Of a stretch of DNA of 64,000 bases, positions 1 through 8,698 are shown piece by piece. The DNA is from Curtobacterium sp. VKM Ac-2865 (GTDB lineage: Bacteria > Actinomycetota > Actinomycetes > Actinomycetales > Microbacteriaceae), in the NCBI RefSeq assembly GCF_015350905.1, contig NZ_JADKRZ010000006.1:124001-188000 (forward strand), written 5' to 3'. The notes beneath the pieces are model-generated. The model saw nothing but the letters and a program-made list of their open reading frames with translations. It was not told the DNA's origin and did not search any database. A program made the position numbers and the translations under genes. Positions within the stretch are counted from its first letter, which is position 1, and every line of letters starts with the position of its first letter.

Positions 1-737
1 GCGATCGCGGCCGCGGTGTCGTCCGAGCGCAGCCGGTAGTGGTCGGCGATGTCCGCCCGGGTGCCGACCCCGATCGCCCGGGTGGCCCGTGCGACGAGCT
101 CGCGGATCGCGTCCGGGCGCGCGGGGGCGTCGTCGAGGAACCCGGCGGGGAGCACCTGGTCGGGCAGGGCGTACACGCGCTCGAAGCCGGTGCGACCGGC
201 GCTGACGACGTCGCCCCACCGGAACATCTGCTCGAGCCCGGTCTTGACGTCGCTCCAGCCCCACCACGGGCCCCGGCGGACGTTGGCCTCGTGCTCGACG
301 GCGCTGGCGGGCATCGGGCCCTCGGCGGCGAGCAGCGTGCGGAGTTCCTGCCGGACGGTGGCGGTGGACGCGACCCAGGCGGCACGGGTGGGACCGGCGT
401 CGCGCTCCCGCATCGCGTCCATCTTCCACCGGAACAACCGCAGGTCGTCGCGCGGGACGAAGGCGGCCTCGTGCGCCCAGTACTCGACGTACGGCCCCCG
501 CTTCGTGAAGGTCAGGCGGTCGAGTGCGCTGCGGTCGTAGGCACCGAGTCGAGCGAACAACGGCAGGTAGTGGCTGCGCTCGAAGACGTTCACGGAGTCG
601 ATCTGCAGCAGGCCGAGCCGACCGATCGTGGCGGTCAGGGAACGGGTGGTCGCGGGATCGGTCCTGGGCCGTCCGAAGCCCTGCGCCGCCAGGCTGACGC
701 GACGTGCCTCGGCGGCGGAGAGCGTGGAACGGGCCAT
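1..737 (-). CDS. YcaQ/AlkX-type DNA glycosylase (HTH_42 family), N-terminal part
   Basis: The N-terminal 245 residues of a winged-helix protein of the YcaQ (AlkX) family are visible; the C-terminus lies outside the window. Residues 43-61 read LLQIDSVNVFERSHYLPLF, the most conserved block of the family, and Q45-I-D47 fits the catalytic Q-hydrophobic-D motif described for YcaQ, which unhooks interstrand crosslinks and removes alkylated bases. A TAGGGT box (745-750) sits 7 nt before the ATG with no ribosome site, so the mRNA is probably leaderless. The gene is divergent from the AI-2E family transporter. Family assignment is firm; the exact substrate is inference. Confidence 0.85.
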   Translation of the reverse strand, partial: MARSTLSAAEARRVSLAAQGFGRPRTDPATTRSLTATIGRLGLLQIDSVNVFERSHYLPLFARLGAYDRSALDRLTFTKRGPYVEYWAHEAAFVPRDDLRLFRWKMDAMRERDAGPTRAAWVASTATVRQELRTLLAAEGPMPASAVEHEANVRRGPWWGWSDVKTGLEQMFRWGDVVSAGRTGFERVYALPDQVLPAGFLDDAPARPDAIRELVARATRAIGVGTRADIADHYRLRSDDTAAAI

Positions 738-832
738 GCGATCGACCCTACTGAGCACCGCCGACGACGCCTGCCGGAACCCACATGTCGCATCTGGAAC
801 CCGACGGGCGGGCCGCGGATAGGATCGTCGGC

Positions 833-2134
833 ATGGCTTGGGGCAAGAAGAACCGTGACGCACCCGCACCCGCACCCGTGGTCGTGACCCCGAGGACGCA
901 CCCCGACCCCGTGGTCGAGGACGCGGTGCCGACGAGTGTCCGCATCGCGGGTGCCTGGTCGTGGCGCGTGCTCGTCGTCGTCGGGGTGATCGCGCTCTTC
1001 ATCTGGCTGATGACGATCTTCAGCGAGATCCTCATCCCCTTCCTGGTCGGCATCGTCATCTCGGCGCTCCTCGTCCCCATCTCGAACTGGCTGCAGCGGC
1101 ACCACGTGCCGAAGTGGCTCGCGATCGTGATGAGCCTGCTGGGTGGCATCGCCGCTGTCGGCGCGCTCATCTGGCTCGTCGTCGACCAGGTCATCGCGTC
1201 GTACCCGTCCCTGCGTGACCGCACGGTGGACCAGTACGCGAACATCAAGGACCTCGTCCTGAACTCCGGCCTGGGCATTACGCAGGGCGACGTCAACGGC
1301 TGGCTCAACGACGGCACGAAGTGGCTGCAGGAGAACTCGGCGTCGATCCTGTCCGGGGTCGCGAGCGCCGGGTCGAGCGCCACGCACGCGTTCGAGGCGC
1401 TGTTCATCATCCTGTTCACGACGATCTTCCTGCTCATCGACGGCAAGAACGTCTGGCGCTGGACCGTCCGGCTGTTCCCGCGCAAGGCCCGTGCCGCGGT
1501 CGACGGCGCCGGTGTCGCCGGGTGGATCACCCTCACGAGCTTCATCCGCGTGCAGATCTTCGTCGCCTTCGTCGACGCGGTCGGCATCGGTGGTGGCGCC
1601 TTCATCGTCGGGCTGTTCTTCGGCGGCCTGCCGCTCGTCATCCCGATCGCCGCGTTCGTGTTCCTCGGGGCGTTCATCCCCGTCGTCGGCGCGATCGTCA
1701 CCGGGTTCCTGGCGATCTTCGTCGCCCTCATCTTCAACGGGCCGGTCGCCGCGGTGCTCGTCCTCGCCGTCGTGCTCCTCGTGCAGCAGATCGAGGGCCA
1801 CATCCTGCAGCCGCTCGTGATGGGCAACGCCGTCAAGGTGCACCCGCTCGCGGTCGTCCTCGGCGTCACCGCGGCCTCGGGCCTCGCGGGCATCGCCGGT
1901 GCGTTCTTCGCCGTCCCGCTCATCGCCACGCTGAACGCCATGGTCACCACCATCGCGAGCGGTCGCTGGCGTCGACTCGACTCCGACCACGTGCTCGAGG
2001 CCACCCCGAAGCGCGGCCAGCACGGACAGCTCCAGCTGATGCGCCGACGTCGCCACAAGGTCGGCGACGACGTGCCGGCCCCGGGCAGCGACAAGGCCCC
2101 GACTGCCGCTGAGGGCACGGCCAGCACCAACTAG
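833..2134 (+). CDS. AI-2E family (PerM/YdiK-like) membrane transporter
   Basis: A 433-residue inner-membrane protein with a charged N-terminal tail (about 1-45), two hydrophobic segments near residues 47-85, a further segment near 95-118, a soluble stretch, and a cluster of five more hydrophobic segments from about 190 to 380. The conserved run QQIEGHILQPLVMG followed by VHPL is diagnostic of the family. Some relatives export autoinducer-2, others exchange Na+/Li+ and H+, so the cargo cannot be named here. The start is placed at the ATG that lies 7 nt after TAGGAT (820-825), a leaderless arrangement; an upstream in-frame ATG at 785 is less likely because it lies before this promoter box. Confidence 0.85.
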   Translation: MAWGKKNRDAPAPAPVVVTPRTHPDPVVEDAVPTSVRIAGAWSWRVLVVVGVIALFIWLMTIFSEILIPFLVGIVISALLVPISNWLQRHHVPKWLAIVMSLLGGIAAVGALIWLVVDQVIASYPSLRDRTVDQYANIKDLVLNSGLGITQGDVNGWLNDGTKWLQENSASILSGVASAGSSATHAFEALFIILFTTIFLLIDGKNVWRWTVRLFPRKARAAVDGAGVAGWITLTSFIRVQIFVAFVDAVGIGGGAFIVGLFFGGLPLVIPIAAFVFLGAFIPVVGAIVTGFLAIFVALIFNGPVAAVLVLAVVLLVQQIEGHILQPLVMGNAVKVHPLAVVLGVTAASGLAGIAGAFFAVPLIATLNAMVTTIASGRWRRLDSDHVLEATPKRGQHGQLQLMRRRRHKVGDDVPAPGSDKAPTAAEGTASTN

Positions 2135-2179
2135 CGCCACGGGTTTCGGCGAGGCCCCCGGACCGGCGATGATGGGACC

Positions 2180-3430
2180 GTGACCGACACCACTGCGCCG
2201 ACGATCCCCACCCTGGACGACATCGAGAAGGCGCGCGAGACGATCGCGGGGGTCGCCCGGGTCACGCCGATGGAGACGTCGCAGTTCCTCGCCGAGGTCC
2301 TCGGCTCCCCGGTGCACCTGAAGTGCGAGAACCTGCAGCGCACCGGGGCGTACAAGCTCCGCGGTGCGTACAACCGGCTCTCGATGCTGACCGAGGAACA
2401 GCGCGCCGCGGGCGTCGTCGCCGCGAGTGCCGGCAACCACGCCCAGGGCGTCGCACTGGCAGCCCGGGAGCTCGGCATCCCGGCGACGATCTTCACGCCG
2501 GTCGGGGTGGCCCTGCCGAAGCTGCAGGCCACGCGCCACTACGGCGCCGAGGTCGTGCTCCGCGGCCACTCCGTCGAAGAGGCGCTGTCCGCCGCCAAGG
2601 ACTTCGCCGCCCACACCGGGGCCGTCTTCATCCCGCCGTTCGACCACCCCGCCGTGATCGCCGGGCAGGGGACCCTGGGGCTCGAGATCGTCGACCAGGT
2701 CCCCGACGTCGACACCGTCGTGGTGCCGATCGGCGGCGGCGGGGTCATCTCCGGCATCGCCATCGCCGTGAAGGGCCTGGCAGAGCGCCTCGGCCGGACG
2801 ATCCGCGTGATCGGCGTGCAGGCCGAGAACGCCGCCGCCTACCCGGACTCCCTCGACGCCGGCGAGCCCGTCACGATCACCACGACCCCGACGATCGCCG
2901 ACGGCATCGCGGTCGCCCGCCCCGGCGACCTGAACTTCCCGATCATCCGCGACCTGGTCGACGAGATCGTCACCGTGTCCGACGACGACGTCGCCCGCGC
3001 GCTCCTGGTGCTGCTCGAGCGCGCCAAGCTCGTGGTCGAGGCCGCCGGTGCGGTCGGCGTCGCGGCGATCATGGCCGGCTCGGTGCGGGACACCGGCCGG
3101 ACGGTGGTGCTGCTCAGCGGCGGCAACATCGACCCGCTCATGATGGAGCGGATCATCACGCGCGGCCTGGTCGCCGCGTCGCGCTACATCGGCATCCGGA
3201 TCATGCTGCCGGACCGTCCGGGGCAGCTCGCCCGCGTGGCCCAGGTGATCTCCGACGCCGGCGCGAACGTGGTGGAGGTCCTGCACACCCGCCACGGCCA
3301 GGGACTCGTCATCAGCGAGGTCGCGCTCGACCTGTCGATCGAGGCCCGTGGCCCCGACCACGCCGAAGAGGTCATCCAGCGCCTCCACGAGGCGGGCTTC
3401 CGCCCGGAACAGCTCCTGCAGACCCCCTGA
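2180..3430 (+). CDS. ilvA: threonine ammonia-lyase (threonine deaminase)
   Basis: A PLP enzyme that converts L-threonine to 2-oxobutanoate and ammonia, the first step toward isoleucine. K59 in AYKLRGA is the expected Schiff-base lysine, SAGNHAQG (83-90) binds substrate, and GGGG (185-188) holds the cofactor phosphate. The C-terminal 75 residues (VRIMLPDRPGQLAR-type pattern) form a single ACT-like domain, so this is the medium-length form of 416 residues rather than the long biosynthetic form with two ACT-like domains. It starts with GTG. A weak GATGAT lies 6 nt upstream and no clear ribosome site is present. A perfect hairpin follows the stop. Confidence 0.93.
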   Translation: MTDTTAPTIPTLDDIEKARETIAGVARVTPMETSQFLAEVLGSPVHLKCENLQRTGAYKLRGAYNRLSMLTEEQRAAGVVAASAGNHAQGVALAARELGIPATIFTPVGVALPKLQATRHYGAEVVLRGHSVEEALSAAKDFAAHTGAVFIPPFDHPAVIAGQGTLGLEIVDQVPDVDTVVVPIGGGGVISGIAIAVKGLAERLGRTIRVIGVQAENAAAYPDSLDAGEPVTITTTPTIADGIAVARPGDLNFPIIRDLVDEIVTVSDDDVARALLVLLERAKLVVEAAGAVGVAAIMAGSVRDTGRTVVLLSGGNIDPLMMERIITRGLVAASRYIGIRIMLPDRPGQLARVAQVISDAGANVVEVLHTRHGQGLVISEVALDLSIEARGPDHAEEVIQRLHEAGFRPEQLLQTP

Positions 3431-3461
3431 CCGTCGCCGTGTGCCGGGGCCGGCCCCGGAC

Positions 3462-3505
3462 ATGACGGGAGGCCCGTGGCGATCCCGCCACGGGCCTCCC
3501 GTCAT
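3462..3505. terminator. bidirectional hairpin terminator between convergent ilvA and greA
   Basis: A perfect 20-bp inverted repeat around a 4-nt ATCC loop. Its core GACGGGAGGCCCGTGGC belongs to a hairpin family that recurs at several other gene ends in this window. There is no clear U-tract, as is common in high-GC actinobacteria. Confidence 0.85.
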
Positions 3506-3537
3506 CGACGTGTCCGGGCTGACAGCCCGGCTGCGCG

Positions 3538-4026
3538 CTACGGCTCGTAGCGCTCGACCTTCGTCACCTCGACGGCGATCTCCTTGCCGTTCGGCGCCGT
3601 GTACGTGGCGGAGTCGCCGGCGCGCAGGCCGACGATGGCCGCGCCGACCGGGCTGACGGGGCTGTAGACGGTGAGGTCCGAGCCCTCGGCGACGATCTCG
3701 CGGCTGCCGACCAGGAAGGTCGAGGGGTCGCCGGCGATCGTGGCGGTGACGACGGTGCCCGGCTCCACGGTGCCGTCGAAGACGGCCTCGGTCACGGTGG
3801 CGGTCTTCAGCAGGTTCGTGAGGGTGCGGATGCGGGCCTCGATCTTGCCCTGCTCGTCCTTGGCGGCGTGGTAGCCGCCGTTCTCCTTGAGGTCGCCCTC
3901 TTCGCGAGCGGCCTCGATGCGGCGCGCGATCTCGGCACGGCCCTCGCCGCTCAGCTCCTCGAGCTCGTTCTTGAGGCGGTCGTGTGCCTCTTGTGTGAGC
4001 CAGGTGGCCTGCGTGTCGTTGCTCAT
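3538..4026 (-). CDS. greA: transcription elongation factor GreA
   Basis: GreA binds the RNA polymerase secondary channel and stimulates cleavage of backtracked RNA. The protein has 162 residues, normal for the family: an N-terminal coiled coil (about 10-75) whose tip carries EEGDLKENGGYHAAKDEQG (43-61), with the acidic residues that hold the catalytic Mg2+, and a C-terminal FKBP-like domain. The ATG chosen begins MSNDTQATWLTQEA and has GAAGGGA about 9 nt upstream; an in-frame ATG seven codons earlier would swallow that site. Convergent with ilvA. Confidence 0.95.
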   Translation of the reverse strand: MSNDTQATWLTQEAHDRLKNELEELSGEGRAEIARRIEAAREEGDLKENGGYHAAKDEQGKIEARIRTLTNLLKTATVTEAVFDGTVEPGTVVTATIAGDPSTFLVGSREIVAEGSDLTVYSPVSPVGAAIVGLRAGDSATYTAPNGKEIAVEVTKVERYEP

Positions 4027-4053
4027 GTCGTCAGTCCCTTCGACCATGAAGAA

Positions 4054-4080
4054 CGAGACCGACCGGAGCGGTCGGTCTCG
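4054..4080 (-). terminator. hairpin terminator of the DUF4307 gene
   Basis: A perfect 12-bp inverted repeat, CGAGACCGACCG, closes on a 3-nt loop. Read on the minus strand it follows the DUF4307 stop and runs into TTCTTC, so it should end that transcript just before greA. Confidence 0.7.
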
Positions 4081-4099
4081 TCAGGCGAATCTGGGCAGT

Positions 4100-4579
4100 C
4101 TAGGGAACCCAGCAGGTGTGGATCAAGCCGGTCACGCCGCGTGTCGTGGTGTTGACGTCGGTCGTGATCGTCCGTGAACGCTCGGTCGTCGGGGGCAGCG
4201 TCACGGTCTTCCAGCCGACGATCGTGTACGACTTGTCGAGCACCTGCACCGTGCACTCCGCACGGGTCCCGGGGTCGACCGACACCTGCGAGTGGACGAC
4301 GGCCTCGTGCGAGGAGAGGATCTGGTAGCCGACGTCGTCGGAGTCGAGCCCGTGCGAGGTCTGTCCGGGGCCGGCCCAGATCACCCAGGCGCCGAACACG
4401 ACGACGATCGCGGCCGCAGCGGCGATGGCGATCGTCCTGGTGCGACGCGACCGGCCGGCGGTGCGACCGTAGCGGTCGTCGAGGGTGGCCGTGGTGCTCG
4501 GGTTCAGCTGTTCGGACAGTTCGGGGCTCCCGGGGTGATTATCCTGATCCCAGGGTAGTTCACGCCTGCCGTGCGCCAC
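4100..4579 (-). CDS. DUF4307 family membrane-anchored protein
   Basis: The sequence LDDRYGRTAGR, a single transmembrane segment rich in A, I and V, then an extracytoplasmic domain with the pattern DVGYQILSSHEAVVHSQVSV match DUF4307, an actinobacterial family of unknown function that is commonly next to the mycothiol amidase gene, as here. The domain ends in a Cys-containing tail. The start is uncertain. The only canonical codon is the GTG used here, but a GATAAT box (minus strand, 4538-4543) and a GGGAG site point to a shorter product beginning at a CTG at 4519. The gene diverges from mca. Confidence 0.75.
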   Translation of the reverse strand: MAHGRRELPWDQDNHPGSPELSEQLNPSTTATLDDRYGRTAGRSRRTRTIAIAAAAAIVVVFGAWVIWAGPGQTSHGLDSDDVGYQILSSHEAVVHSQVSVDPGTRAECTVQVLDKSYTIVGWKTVTLPPTTERSRTITTDVNTTTRGVTGLIHTCWVP

Positions 4580-4613
4580 CTCCGATCCCGACCCCACCCG
4601 TGAGGACCCACCC

Positions 4614-5504
4614 GTGCCACATCGTCTGATGGCCGTCCACGCCCATCCCGATGACGAGTCCAGCAAGGGAGCCGGCACCTCGGCGAGGTACGTCGCCGAG
4701 GGCAACGAGGTGCTCGTCGTCTCCTGCACCGGTGGCGAGGCCGGGGACATCCTCAACGAGGACCTGCCCGAGCCCGCGCTGAGCCGCGCGCACCGGGACA
4801 TGGCGGGGTTCCGCCGGGGGGAGATGGCCGCGGCGCAGGCAGCGCTCGGCATCGAGCACGTCTGGCTCGGCTACCACGACTCCGGGCTGCCCGACGCCGA
4901 GAAGGGCGAGACCGTGCGCCCCGGCACGTTCGCCACGGTGCCGCTGGAGTACTCGACCGAGGCCCTGGTCCGCGTCGTCCGTCGCTTCCGCCCGCACGTG
5001 CTCGTCACCTACGACGAGAACGGCGGCTACCCGCACCCGGACCACATCCGCACGCACGAGGTCTCGATGGCCGCCTGGCGCGACGCCGCCGACCCGGCGA
5101 AGTACCCCGACGCCGGTGCGCCGTGGGCGGTCTCGAAGCTCTACTACGAGCGCACCATGAACCCGCGTCGCTTCACCGCGTTCTACGAAGCCATCAAGGA
5201 ACGCGAACCCGACAGCCCTCTCGTCGAGCAGCTCGGGGAGTGGGTGCAGCGGTTCGCGGACCGGCCCGACCTGGCGACGAGCCACGTCGACGTGCACGAG
5301 TACTTCGACGCCCGCGACGCCGCCCTGCGGGCCCACGCGAGCCAGGTGCCGCCGAACAGCCCCTTCTTCTACTGGCCGAACGACCTCCTCGCGACGGTGT
5401 GGCCGACCGAGGACTACCAGCTCATCGAGGCCCGCGTGCCCACCGAGCTGCCCGAGTCCGACCTCTTCGCGGGGATCCCAGCCGAACAGGACGTCACCGC
5501 GTGA
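4614..5504 (+). CDS. mca: mycothiol S-conjugate amidase Mca
   Basis: A zinc amidase of the GlcNAc-PI de-N-acetylase fold that cleaves mycothiol S-conjugates to a mercapturic acid for export and GlcN-inositol for recycling. The metal site is visible as AHPDDE (His11, Asp14) and HPDH (141-144, with His144 as third ligand). At 296 residues it has the length of Mca; the paralogue MshB is similar, and the DUF4307 neighbour favours Mca. GTG start with AGGA 7-10 nt upstream. Its presence implies that the host makes mycothiol, an actinobacterial marker. Confidence 0.9.
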   Translation: MPHRLMAVHAHPDDESSKGAGTSARYVAEGNEVLVVSCTGGEAGDILNEDLPEPALSRAHRDMAGFRRGEMAAAQAALGIEHVWLGYHDSGLPDAEKGETVRPGTFATVPLEYSTEALVRVVRRFRPHVLVTYDENGGYPHPDHIRTHEVSMAAWRDAADPAKYPDAGAPWAVSKLYYERTMNPRRFTAFYEAIKEREPDSPLVEQLGEWVQRFADRPDLATSHVDVHEYFDARDAALRAHASQVPPNSPFFYWPNDLLATVWPTEDYQLIEARVPTELPESDLFAGIPAEQDVTA

Positions 5505-5800
5505 CCAGCATCGCAGCAGTGCTCGCTGCCACCCCGAGCCCCAGCCCCACCTCGGCGGTCCCCGACGTGGACGTCACCCCGGGCGTCGCCGGGTTCATCG
5601 CGATCGCGGTCGTCGCCGTCGTGACGATCCTGCTGCTCGTCGACATGACGCGGCGCATCCGTCGCACCCGCTACCGCGCCGAGATCCGGGAGCGCTTCGA
5701 GGCCGAGGCCCGGAACGGCGGCCCGCTCACGGACGAGCCGGCGCGGCGCGCCGACGAGGACGGCCGCACCGACGTCGGGGACGACACCGAGCGCGGCTGA
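5501..5800 (+). CDS. small single-span membrane protein downstream of mca
   Basis: A 99-residue protein beginning VTSIAAVLAATPSPSPTS, with one strong transmembrane segment at about residues 28-49 (VAGFIAIAVVAVVTILLLV), a basic juxtamembrane stretch (RRIRRTRYRAEIRERF) and an acidic C-terminal tail. The GTG overlaps the mca stop as GTGA, so the two are co-translated. I do not recognise a defined family; small proteins of this layout are often found next to mca in Microbacteriaceae, but no function can be stated. Confidence 0.75.
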   Translation: MTSIAAVLAATPSPSPTSAVPDVDVTPGVAGFIAIAVVAVVTILLLVDMTRRIRRTRYRAEIRERFEAEARNGGPLTDEPARRADEDGRTDVGDDTERG

Positions 5801-5813
5801 CGCACCACCTGAT

Positions 5814-5855
5814 GGACGGGAGGCTCGTGGCGACCCCGCCACGAGCCTCCAGTCC
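5814..5855. terminator. bidirectional hairpin terminator
   Basis: A 19-bp inverted repeat with one mismatch and a 4-nt loop; the left arm reads GGACGGGAGGCTCGTGGCG. It belongs to the same hairpin family as 3462-3505 and lies between the convergent mca operon and the hemolysin III gene. Confidence 0.85.
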
Positions 5856-5864
5856 GTCCCGCCG

Positions 5865-6569
5865 TCAGCGGACCGGGTGCAGCGCCACCAGGAGGATGCC
5901 CGCCCACTGCGCCGCGAAGGCCACGACGGTCAGGGCGTGGAAGACCTCGTGGAACCCGAAGAACGCGGGCGAGGGGTTCGGCCGCTTGAACCCGTAGACG
6001 ACGGCGCCGAGGACGTAGGCGAGCCCGCCGGCCAGCACGAGCACGGTCATCGGGGCGCTCGCGGCGAAGAGCTGCGGCAGGATCCCGAGCGCCGCGCACC
6101 CGAGCGCCAGGTAGAGCGGTACGTACAGCCACCGCGGCGCTCCGATCCAGAAGACGCGGAACGCGATGCCGAGCAGGGCACCGCCCCACATCACCCAGAG
6201 CACCACGACCATCAGCGTGTGGGGCAGGGCGCACACCGCGACGGGCGTGTACGTCCCTGCGATGAGCAGGAAGATGTTCGTGTGGTCGATCCGCTTGAGG
6301 ACCCGTTTGACGACCGGGCTCCAGGGGAAGCGGTGGTAGGTCGCGGAGACGCCGAACATGATGAGCGACGTGGCCGCGAACACCGTGGTGCCGGCCTTCG
6401 CCGCGGGGGTCGCCGCGAGGGTCACGAGGACGATCCCCATCGCCAGGGCGAACGGGAACGTGCCGAGGTGGATCCAGCCGCGCCAGGCCGGTCGCTCGTC
6501 GGCTGCGGTGGCGGCTTCCTCGGTGAAGGGGACGTGGGGGATGGTGTCGGTGTCCCGGTCCTGGTGCAT
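5865..6569 (-). CDS. hemolysin III family (PAQR/YqfA-like) membrane protein
   Basis: A 234-residue polytopic protein with seven hydrophobic segments. The PAQR hallmarks are present: SATYH at 75-79, RIDHTN around 93-98, and FHEVFHAL near the C-terminus, which together form the putative zinc site. Bacterial members affect membrane lipid homeostasis; the historical name hemolysin III does not imply cytolysis. The start is the ATG preceded 6 nt upstream by TATCGT (6576-6581), a leaderless arrangement. A GTG nine codons earlier lies upstream of that box and is rejected. Confidence 0.88.
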   Translation of the reverse strand: MHQDRDTDTIPHVPFTEEAATAADERPAWRGWIHLGTFPFALAMGIVLVTLAATPAAKAGTTVFAATSLIMFGVSATYHRFPWSPVVKRVLKRIDHTNIFLLIAGTYTPVAVCALPHTLMVVVLWVMWGGALLGIAFRVFWIGAPRWLYVPLYLALGCAALGILPQLFAASAPMTVLVLAGGLAYVLGAVVYGFKRPNPSPAFFGFHEVFHALTVVAFAAQWAGILLVALHPVR

Positions 6570-6645
6570 GCTCCGACGATATCGCCGCGTCACCACACCA
6601 CCGGCTGGGAGTCGGTGCCGAGCACGGGTGCACTACGCTCGTCGC

Positions 6646-7431
6646 GTGACGGGCAGGCTGGGTTGGGCGGGACGCGGGATCCTCTACCGCGCCTACCAGA
6701 AGCGCATCCGGAAGCAGATCGACGGAGCGCCGACGCCGAAGCACGTCGCCATGATCGTCGACGGGAACCGACGCTGGGCGAAGCAGCTCGGCCTGGAGAC
6801 CGCCGCGCACGGCCACCGCGCCGGCGCCGCGAAGATCCCCGAGTTCCTGTCGTGGTGTGACGACCTCGACGTGCAGGTCGTCACGCTCTACCTGCTGTCC
6901 GCGGACAACCTCAAGGGCCGCGGCGGCGACGAGCTCGAGCAGCTCATCGGCATCATCGCCGACCTGGCCGACCGGCTGGCCGACCACAAGCAGTGGCGTG
7001 TGCAGCACGTCGGCTCGAACGACGGGCTGCCGGACGGGCTCGTCACGACGCTCGCGAACGCGGCGGCCCGGAGCGCCGGGCACACCGGGCTGCACATCAA
7101 CCTGGCGGTCGGGTACGGCGGGCGGCGGGAGATCGCCGACGCCATGCGGAGCATCGTCCGGGCGCACGGCGAGGGCGGTGGCACGCTCGACACCCTGGCC
7201 GAGGTCCTGACGCCCGAGCTCATCGGCGACCACCTGTACACGCAGGGGCAGCCGGACCCCGACCTGATGATCCGGACCTCGGGCGAGCAGCGGCTGTCGG
7301 ACTTCATGCTCTGGCAGAGCGCACACAGCGAGTTCTACTTCGTCGAGGCCTTCTACCCGGACCTCCGCGAGGTCGACTTCCTGCGCGCCGTCCGCGACTT
7401 CGGACTCCGGTCACGGCGGTTCGGCGGCTGA
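6646..7431 (+). CDS. uppS: isoprenyl (polyprenyl) diphosphate synthase, UppS family
   Basis: A cis-prenyltransferase that extends a short allylic diphosphate with isopentenyl diphosphate to make the long-chain carrier lipid for cell-wall synthesis. The catalytic signature MIVDGNRRWAK is at residues 36-46 with Asp39 as the Mg2+ ligand. Further hallmarks are NLAVGYGGRREI, DPDLMIRTSGEQRLSDFMLWQ, and the C-terminal ...FGLRSRRFGG. 261 residues, normal length. The GTG start lies 6 nt after TACGCT (6634-6639), so the mRNA is probably leaderless. Actinomycetes often carry two paralogues with different product lengths, which cannot be told apart here. Confidence 0.92.
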   Translation: MTGRLGWAGRGILYRAYQKRIRKQIDGAPTPKHVAMIVDGNRRWAKQLGLETAAHGHRAGAAKIPEFLSWCDDLDVQVVTLYLLSADNLKGRGGDELEQLIGIIADLADRLADHKQWRVQHVGSNDGLPDGLVTTLANAAARSAGHTGLHINLAVGYGGRREIADAMRSIVRAHGEGGGTLDTLAEVLTPELIGDHLYTQGQPDPDLMIRTSGEQRLSDFMLWQSAHSEFYFVEAFYPDLREVDFLRAVRDFGLRSRRFGG

Positions 7432-7464
7432 GTCCGACGGCTGCTGCGCGGGCTCGGCGTCGAC

Positions 7465-7481
7465 GGTTCAACCGTTGAACC
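7465..7481. promoter_or_regulatory. palindrome GGTTCAACCGTTGAACC
   Basis: Perfect 8-bp arms around one central base, located in the 145-bp gap between uppS and the class V aminotransferase-like gene. It could be a short terminator for uppS or a repressor site for the downstream gene, whose likely -10 box is TAGTCT at 7538-7543. The sequence does not decide between these. Confidence 0.4.
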
Positions 7482-7576
7482 ACTGCGTCGAACGGCTGAG
7501 CCAGGGCTGCGCATTCGCGACCGCCGAGTCGTCCCAGTAGTCTCTCAGGGTTCTGTTGCTGTGAAAGGTGCACCCC

Positions 7577-8698
7577 GTGACCACGATCGACGAGTACGCC
7601 GCCGGCTTCGCCGAGGAGCCCGGCTACCTCGACCACGCCGCCTTCGGCCCGGTGCAGACCGCCGTGCTCGAGGAGCAGCGGGTCCTCGGCACCATCCAGG
7701 CGCACATGCGCTTCGGCGCGATGGAGACCCTCGACGAGCAGGACGCCCGCGTCCGTGCCGTCGCCGCACGGCTGGTCGGCCGCCGCGAGGACCAGGTCGT
7801 GTCCCAGTCCGCCACGACCCCCGGCCTGCTGCACACCGCCTTCGGCATCGCCGGCGGGGTCCTCGTCGCCGCGGACGAGTACCCGTCGATGCCCCTCGCC
7901 CTGGCCAGCGCCGCGTCAGCCACCGGCGGGCGCGTCCGCCCGGTCGTCATCGAGTCCGGTGCCGGCTGGGTCACGCCGGCACTCGTCGCGGACCGGCTCG
8001 CCGACGCGCAGGACGAGGTCACCGCCGTGGCCGTGTCCCTGGTGGACTGGCGCACCGGCTACCGCACCGACCTCGCTGGCCTCCGCGAGGTCATCGGCGA
8101 CCGGCTGCTCATCGTCGACGCGATCCAGGGTTTCGGCGTCGTGGACGCCCCCTACGAGCTCGCGGACGTCGTCGCCACCGGCGGCCAGAAGTGGCTGCAC
8201 GCCGGGTGGGGCACGGGCTTCACGGCCTTCAGCGACCGGGCGCTCGAGCGACTCCAGCCCGCGCTCTCCGGCCCGCACGGCACGACGGGGTGGCCCCTCG
8301 AGGTGCCGTCCGTCCGTCCGGGGGCCGCTGGCTTCACCATGAGCCGGATCGACCCGGTGGCGCAGGCCCGCATGGCCGTCTCGCTGGAGCGGCTCACCGC
8401 CGTCGGTGTCGCCGCCGTGCAGGAGCGCATCGCCGACCGGGTGGAGCGCGTCTTCGACATCGCCGACGAGTTCGGGCTCGAGGTCGAGTCCAGCCGTGAC
8501 CCGGCCGAGCGCGCGGGCATCGTGGTGCTGCGCCCGGCCGAGGGCCGCGTCACCGCGCTGTCGGCGGCGCTGCACAACCACGGCGTCACCGTGAGCGCAC
8601 GACTCGGCACCGTGCGGGTCTCGGTGTTCGCGTCGACCACCGACGAGACGCTCGACATGTTCGGGGACGCCTGCATCTCCTACGCCACGGCGTTCTGA
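7577..8698 (+). CDS. aminotransferase class V-fold PLP-dependent enzyme
   Basis: A fold-type I PLP protein of 373 residues related to cysteine desulfurase/kynureninase-like class V aminotransferases. K205 in the run ATGGQKWLHAGWGTGF is the expected Schiff-base lysine. Upstream, IVDAIQGFG supplies the cofactor-binding aspartate, and SQSATTPGLL provides the phosphate-binding region. The N-terminus EEPGYLDHAAFGP is the usual 'starts with a substrate-positioning HAA' of the family. The active-site cysteine loop of true desulfurases is not obvious, so the substrate is unknown. GTG chosen because GAAAGG lies 8 nt upstream. Monocistronic in appearance. Confidence 0.8.
   Translation: MTTIDEYAAGFAEEPGYLDHAAFGPVQTAVLEEQRVLGTIQAHMRFGAMETLDEQDARVRAVAARLVGRREDQVVSQSATTPGLLHTAFGIAGGVLVAADEYPSMPLALASAASATGGRVRPVVIESGAGWVTPALVADRLADAQDEVTAVAVSLVDWRTGYRTDLAGLREVIGDRLLIVDAIQGFGVVDAPYELADVVATGGQKWLHAGWGTGFTAFSDRALERLQPALSGPHGTTGWPLEVPSVRPGAAGFTMSRIDPVAQARMAVSLERLTAVGVAAVQERIADRVERVFDIADEFGLEVESSRDPAERAGIVVLRPAEGRVTALSAALHNHGVTVSARLGTVRVSVFASTTDETLDMFGDACISYATAF

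Noticed and set aside
635-3505. A 956-codon minus-strand frame over the AI-2E transporter gene and ilvA
   Set aside because: No domain is recognised, the composition is that of a shadow, and strong genes lie on the opposite strand.
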